Below are positions 58,529-64,000 of a stretch of 64,000 nt of DNA, in pieces. A model generated the notes under the pieces. It saw only the letters and a program-made list of their open reading frames with translations, ran no database searches and was not told where the DNA came from. The number at the start of each line of letters is the position of its first letter. Position 1 is the first letter of the stretch. Source of the stretch: Hofstenia miamia (lineage: Eukaryota; Xenacoelomorpha; Acoela); NCBI GenBank assembly GCA_004352715.1, contig SCFE01000070.1, positions 608,698 to 672,697 on the forward strand. The letters run 5' to 3'. A program made the translations under genes and the position numbers.

Positions 58529-60775
58529 TAAGTTAAATCAATTTAGAAAATGCCATTGAAAGGTTTTTTATCTAAACCGATTTAATGTCAAACTGAATCG
58601 ATTGAATCTTCTTATAAACTAATCTAACAACACGATTCTATCTTCGAAATACGTTATTGAATAAATAACCACTTAACTAAGGTTCTTAGAATTCTAAATA
58701 CTATTAAACAACGAGAAAAATTAAAGTATCCGTTTTTTACAGTCTCAATTTCCTTGTTTCGAATCAATCTCTATTTTGATTTAATAAAATGACATCTACT
58801 GGAAGACTTCAATATGTTTAGTCAGTGAAAGTAGACTGTTTTAAAAGATTTAAAAGCCAAAGTAAGCTCATAAGCATATAGAAATATATGTCAACAACTA
58901 TTTACTCAAAACCAACTGGAAGCAACAAAAGATTCAAGATTCAAAATAAGTTAATCAACCTCTAAAAACGTATTTGCCAATTTAACAATGCATGTTTCAT
59001 AGTTGATATCGTTATAAATTGAACTACATATCATTTGGGGAATATTCGACGGGCGTAGTGATTTGTTTTGGTTATATCTCTACAATTAGCTAAACAGGGC
59101 CTTGTCAAGAAAGCACCGTCCAATTATGCAATTAATATTTATGTTAATGTATGAATTTGTTTACCAAAATGTAATTTGGATGCCTTTATCATTTAACATG
59201 TTAATTAGCAATATAAACGTAATGATTTTTCACATATCTTAAAATATATTACAATGAAATACTATAAATAACCAACAATTAAGTCTATGGCAGACATGCA
59301 TCAGTTGAATATATATTAAATTGCTTGAATCTATTGCACTGGGCATGGAAATAAGAGGTATACTCTGCATATTGGATATTCTCTATGCAAACACTAGATC
59401 TCATATTTTATTGCATATTTAAAATCAAACCAAAATCATATTTTATCCTTATATTTTGGAACTAATTCTTTGTATACAATATGATTTTTTGTTGATGTTA
59501 TGTTTACAAGTAATAAATTAAATTTTTGCAAATTATTTCTTTCAGTGTAAGCAACAATGAAAAAAATGACGTGATAGTTAGCACTTAAAGTGAAAAATTA
59601 AGATTGAAGTTATATTGTACTTCTTTATATTTACATATTTATATACGCCTAAGAAACTAATTACAGTGATATTACTGTGATATTGGGGACTAATGGTTGT
59701 AAACGTTGTAAAAAGACGAATCTATGCCTGGTAACTGGGTCATTGAAATTCCCATACCATGTAGAACCAATTACTTTCTTAATATTTAATGGAATTAATG
59801 TATCAACTGTGCCAATATTTGGTGATAAGATAGAGCAATATGGCTAAAAGAATATAACATTTATTTTATACGTATTTTATAGAGGAACAGTATGTTATGA
59901 TGTAAATGCTATTTACTTCTGAAAGTGTCCACTTTTTGAAATTCCGTTACCGAGTAGCTTTGTGTTGATAGATCAAAGAAAAATTAATTTTTCCAAAAAT
60001 AAATTCATTCTCATTGATGAACCCACTAAAGAGTCACACGTGACACATTTCAATAAAAAATAAATGATTATTTCAACAATAAAAATGAAATTCCGTTAGT
60101 TCATGACCAGTCACTACAGTATTATTCAAAAAAATACAGTCTAACATTGGAAATACTTGATATGCTAAATAATATTGTCAATATGCTTAGAAATTTATGC
60201 GTATTTAAAAGTAATTTATGTAATGCATATAATTGATACATGAAAGTTATGGAACTACACAAACTACCTACCATTTTTTTATAAGAAAAATGAAATTGAA
60301 AATGGCAAATAAGAAACAATGCTAAGCCTGAAAATGCATATATTAAGTATTTCTTTACTGTTTTTATATTTTGTTTATTAATATTGTAATGTCACAGGGA
60401 TTCACTCATTTCCGTCTTGCCATTCAACTCTATAAAACTGTTCTCTATTTACAAAAATTAATTGGCGTTATATATTATATACAAAGCCATTACCAAGATA
60501 TTTAAGAATAAATGCTGAAAACTGAAAACACTAGACTGGCCGATACTAAACAACCATCACCGATATGTTACAATATGCATGATAATAGAGTGGTTTTGAA
60601 AACCTATCAATATCAGAATAAACACTTTATCCGTACTTACTCTTCAATTGCATTCGTTATTATTATTTAATATGCTTGCATTTGGAAATACGATTGATTT
60701 TCATTTCCATTCAATCTTCGCAACAATTTTAAACACATTTCCATATTTTTCGATTAATTTTTACATCTTTTTATA
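58529..60775. other. No supported gene
   Basis: AT-rich sequence without recognisable features. Confidence 0.4.
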
Positions 60776-60777
60776 AT

Positions 60778-60836
60778 TCTTAGAGCTAGTGGTTAGGACT
60801 CTGCACAACCAGAATTTTTCTGGTTTCAGTCCTATT
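60778..60836 (+). repeat. Possible tRNA-like SINE head
   Basis: AGCTAGTGGTTAGG resembles a tRNA A box, and 39 bases on GGTTTCAGTCC matches 8 of 11 bases of a B box, the usual internal promoter spacing. No full tRNA cloverleaf can be drawn. It may be a decayed SINE head or coincidence. Confidence 0.22.
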
Positions 60837-61639
60837 TTGTCCCATCACAATCCCATTAAATATTCTGGTTAGTTAGTTTCTTTGATTTCATAGAATAACT
60901 TCTATTTTGATAAAAATTATTCGTTCCAGGGCCTTATTTTTTGTCCTAGTCCCAAGTTAGACCCAGTCCACTGAAATAATTAGTACCGGTCCTATCCCTG
61001 AGATTGAGTGGTCTCGTAGAATCCTGCTAGTGGCTCGTAAAATTAACTATTATGTGAATAGAAATTAAATTCAGTTCAAGCCCGTGTAATAATTGGATTG
61101 GTTAAAACTGCTGAAAAAAAACATAATAGAATTTTGTAATGCTTTTGATTAATATCTGTTTCAATTTCATATCTAGTAGTTATTTATTCTACTACTGCTC
61201 TAAATCGAATAAAAATTAAATAATGTGAAGTCATATAAGCATGGGATGCTATATGGAAAAATTCATGAAGTAAACTGCTGTGCATCATAAACTTTCTTTA
61301 GATTAATTGGGTTGTCACGACTGTATATATGAACACACAGTGTTGGAATTTGAATTTTTAACGAAAGTTTGATGACACAAACCGGCAAATTATTTAAAAA
61401 ATTTCAAATCATGGGTGACAATTTCCATATTTACACATGGAATCTTGAACTGGTTCACCTGTACCAGTATGTATTAATACGATTACTTTATAAATATCCT
61501 TAGACATTAACCAAATTTTGTCTTTCCCTTCTCTCTGTTTTGTATAATTCAGACTAATTTTGGTAATTTTAAAGGATTTTGTGACTATTATTAAAAAATT
61601 ATTTATATTTCAATAAGTTTGGAGATTTTGAACATTTTC

Positions 61640-61767
61640 TATACTGTTGAGAATGATTTTTTTGATATGATATTTCCATAAATTTCCATTAAATTTCCAT
61701 TCCATTTCCATTCCCATAATCTGGAAATGGAATAGAATAGAAATTTCCATTTCCATATGCAACCCTG
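61640..61767 (-). mobile_element. hAT-type terminus with GGAAATGG repeats
   Basis: Read on the minus strand from 61767 the sequence begins CAGGGTTGCATATGGAAATGG and continues with repeated GGAAATGGAAT words. The start and the subterminal word array resemble the other hAT ends in this window. The partner end was not found. Confidence 0.45.
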
Positions 61768-62116
61768 CTGTTAAAAGTTTAGCAACATTAGAATCAAGTT
61801 AGAAAGAATGATACATATATTTGTGAAAAGTTAAGAAAAATGAAAAAATTGAGGTTGAAAATGGATAATCTATAGGAACAAAATGAGGTCAATTTGAGCC
61901 TCAACTTGTAAGAAGAGTATAAACACCAACTTTCCTTGTTCATAGAAAAAGTGTAAATGTAGGTCTTAGTGTACTCTGTATTCGTGTTTATCTCATTTCA
62001 ATTTCATCTGTGGTATAATTTTAATATATCTAAATGGAAGAAACAAGCTAACATATTGTTGAATATAATTTTCCTCTAACTCAATGACCAGATTTTTAGT
62101 GTTCTTTTTAGTATTT

Positions 62117-62131
62117 ACTATATATACTATA

Positions 62132-62162
<31 letters not shown>

Positions 62163-62177
62163 CTATATTTTGCTCTA

Positions 62178-62242
<65 letters not shown>
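62117..62242 (+). repeat. Long (TA)n microsatellite pair
   Basis: Two TA runs (62117-62166 and 62180-62242) are separated by TATTTTGCTCTAATG. The second is the longest in the window. Confidence 0.92.
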
Positions 62243-62244
<2 letters not shown>

Positions 62245-63831
62245 AAACGCAATTTAGAACAATTTGAACAAAATTTAGTTAAATTACTGCAATTTTGAAT
62301 CGGATATGTGTGAATCGATGTCCCATTAACATCTTTTAAATTTTCTTGACATTTCTAAAAAATTTCTTTGAGCATTTGTAGTATATCTAAAAGTGACTAT
62401 TAAGTTACTTGACATTTTCTTTGGGATTTACAAAGGCATTTACAATGACTAACGCTCTATTTTGAGATGAAATTGACAAAAGAAAACAGAAATGTTATCT
62501 AAATATTTTTTGGCTTATAGTGTACCCTCAGGTGCGTAGAAACCGCAATTAAACATGCATTTTCATAAATTTATCAAAATTCCTCAGTGTAGGCATTTTA
62601 ACATGCTATTACTATCCAACTCAACCCATATCCACAGATTTCTAAAAAAGCTGTACTTGAACCATACAAACAAAATTATTGCAGATTTTTTAATAATGAT
62701 AAGCGCGCTTTTTTCTAGAATAAAGCAGGTTAATGCTTTGAGCCGGCATAATCAACAAAGATCCTTAAAGTGCTCAAGGATTTAAAAAAGAACAATTTCA
62801 AGCGTTTATAGGTAGGTACCACGGCCTTTGACTTTGCGCCTGGCACGCCTCAATGGGTTTGGGATATCCTTGCACATAATTATTTTTCAAAAATTCAGGA
62901 TTCTCAAGGAAACATTTTTATTCTTTCCATCAACTTCAACCCCAGCAACACGCTTTAATAGAAATTTTCAACGTTACATTAAAACATGTTCCACAGTAGA
63001 CCAGCCCATGCTGATTAAGTTTATAAAAATTCGGTTTACGATATGTATACATTTAATTACAAAGTCAACTGACTTCTGAAATTTACCTTAGAAATTATAA
63101 ATTCAAATATCACTCAAGATTTTTTGAAGCTGTCTGTTTTTACTCTTACCTTCAAAACGTTATTTTCAGTAAACAAGTAAAACTTAATGGGCATATATTT
63201 AACTCTTTTTTACAGTCTCGCACATTAATGATTTATTGTACCCAGTTGGAGGAATTAGCCTGATTAATAATTTTATATACTGCTGAATGTTTTTCAGATT
63301 TTCTGTATTATAACATTTAAATCCCAAAAAACTGAAAGTTAAAAATTTTTTCATTACTAAATACTTTCTTAGGTGGTAGAGAGTTCAAATCTAGTTCATT
63401 TATTAGAATTGGAACACAATTGTATTCCAATTGAACGTTGGAATTGGTAGAACCAAGCAAAATTCACAACTCATCGGATTTTAATTGGATTTTCATTTGA
63501 ATAAGTTTATTAGGATTTTCAAAATAATTTTCATAGAATTTAAATATTTGCTTAGGAATAGTACTCTGAACCATTCTTGTTGATATGGTGAAATGAGTCT
63601 TTTTTAACAACTGTCTGCTGTCAACGATAACATATTTCAAATATACTTTTGCTGCTTTATGCATGTAGCGTGATTATATATTGTTTCTCTGAAATTTATG
63701 GATTAGGCTACACCTATTCATTATTATGGTTCTATTCATGGTCTACTATATTACCATAGAATGACATGATCTATGTCAAGTAGTTAGCACATATATATAA
63801 GCGTTAATGTTGTCCATCATTTGCACCTAAT
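62243..63831. other. No secure gene; open frames of unknown meaning
   Basis: Plus-strand frames at 62555-62785 and 62828-63079 are open for 76 and 83 codons. In another frame 62840-62960 reads GTPQWVWDILAHNYFSKIQD then SQGNIFILSINFNP. This looks mildly coding-like but matches no family I know and has a stop soon after. Confidence 0.25.
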
Positions 63832-64000
63832 CAGGGGCGTACGCAGCATTTTCTAACGGGGGGACAACATCGTCCTTGGCCAATGCGAAAATTTTTGAAA
63901 ATATTGAGAAAATAGACCCTAAAACATGCATTTCACGATCCTAGATTTAAATTTTTCAATTTTTTACGAAAATTTTTTGATTTATCCAGTCAAAATCTAA
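63832..64000 (+). mobile_element. MITE-like element, right end outside window
   Basis: Starts CAGGGGCGTACGCAGCATTTT and shares its order of words with 33924-34152 (CGTACGCAGCATTT, TTTTGAAAATAT, GCATTTCA, CCAGTCAAAA). The terminus fits a hAT-type end. It is cut by the window edge. Confidence 0.6.

Overview
The window looks like intergenic and intronic DNA from an AT-rich invertebrate animal genome. By eye the GC content is about 30%, long (TA)n microsatellites are frequent, and eukaryotic transposons of several superfamilies are present (hAT, Tc1/mariner, non-LTR retrotransposons). Candidate host coding sequence appears only as short pieces with GT/AG borders. Nothing points to a prokaryote, organelle or virus. 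I cannot name the species. Four 1000-N gaps, one 555-N gap, one 14-N gap and nine single Ns mark assembly joins; several joins have duplicated flanks.

0.5-19 kb: a set of short minus-strand open segments with splice-like borders could be one split host gene. It would run from a Met exon near 18.7 kb to a terminal exon ending at 531. The terminal part (531-682, 1702-1775, 1874-1922) is the best supported; one junction upstream is unresolved. Inside this interval lie a 51-bp-period satellite with a near-palindromic core (3.84-4.61 kb) and a complete hAT DNA transposon (5338-7899) with perfect terminal inverted repeats, a perfect 8-bp target duplication and an intact 609-codon transposase.

15-32 kb: LINE reverse-transcriptase relics (15.5, 23.5-24.0, 31.6 kb), a 490-bp tandem duplication, a 0.5-kb duplication at an assembly join, and a 149-bp four-copy tandem array.

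33-46 kb: a short inverted-repeat element, a Tc1-like element carrying two foreign N-bounded inserts, a 2-kb segmental tandem duplication that keeps a short reading frame, a 227-bp hAT-type MITE with an 8-bp target duplication, a decayed LINE with a YAED active site, and a GC-rich unclassified block.

46-64 kb: ends of further hAT families, a gap-split hAT transposase fragment, a compact candidate gene for a 49-residue secreted peptide precursor (52533-52682), a broken Tc1 transposase (55.1-56.1 kb), a minus-strand coding-like island (56.5-56.9 kb), and more microsatellites and short duplications.

The best leads are the peptide gene, the intact hAT element, the dimeric palindromic satellite, the possible split gene, and the repeated finding of hAT-like ends filled with different short subterminal words.
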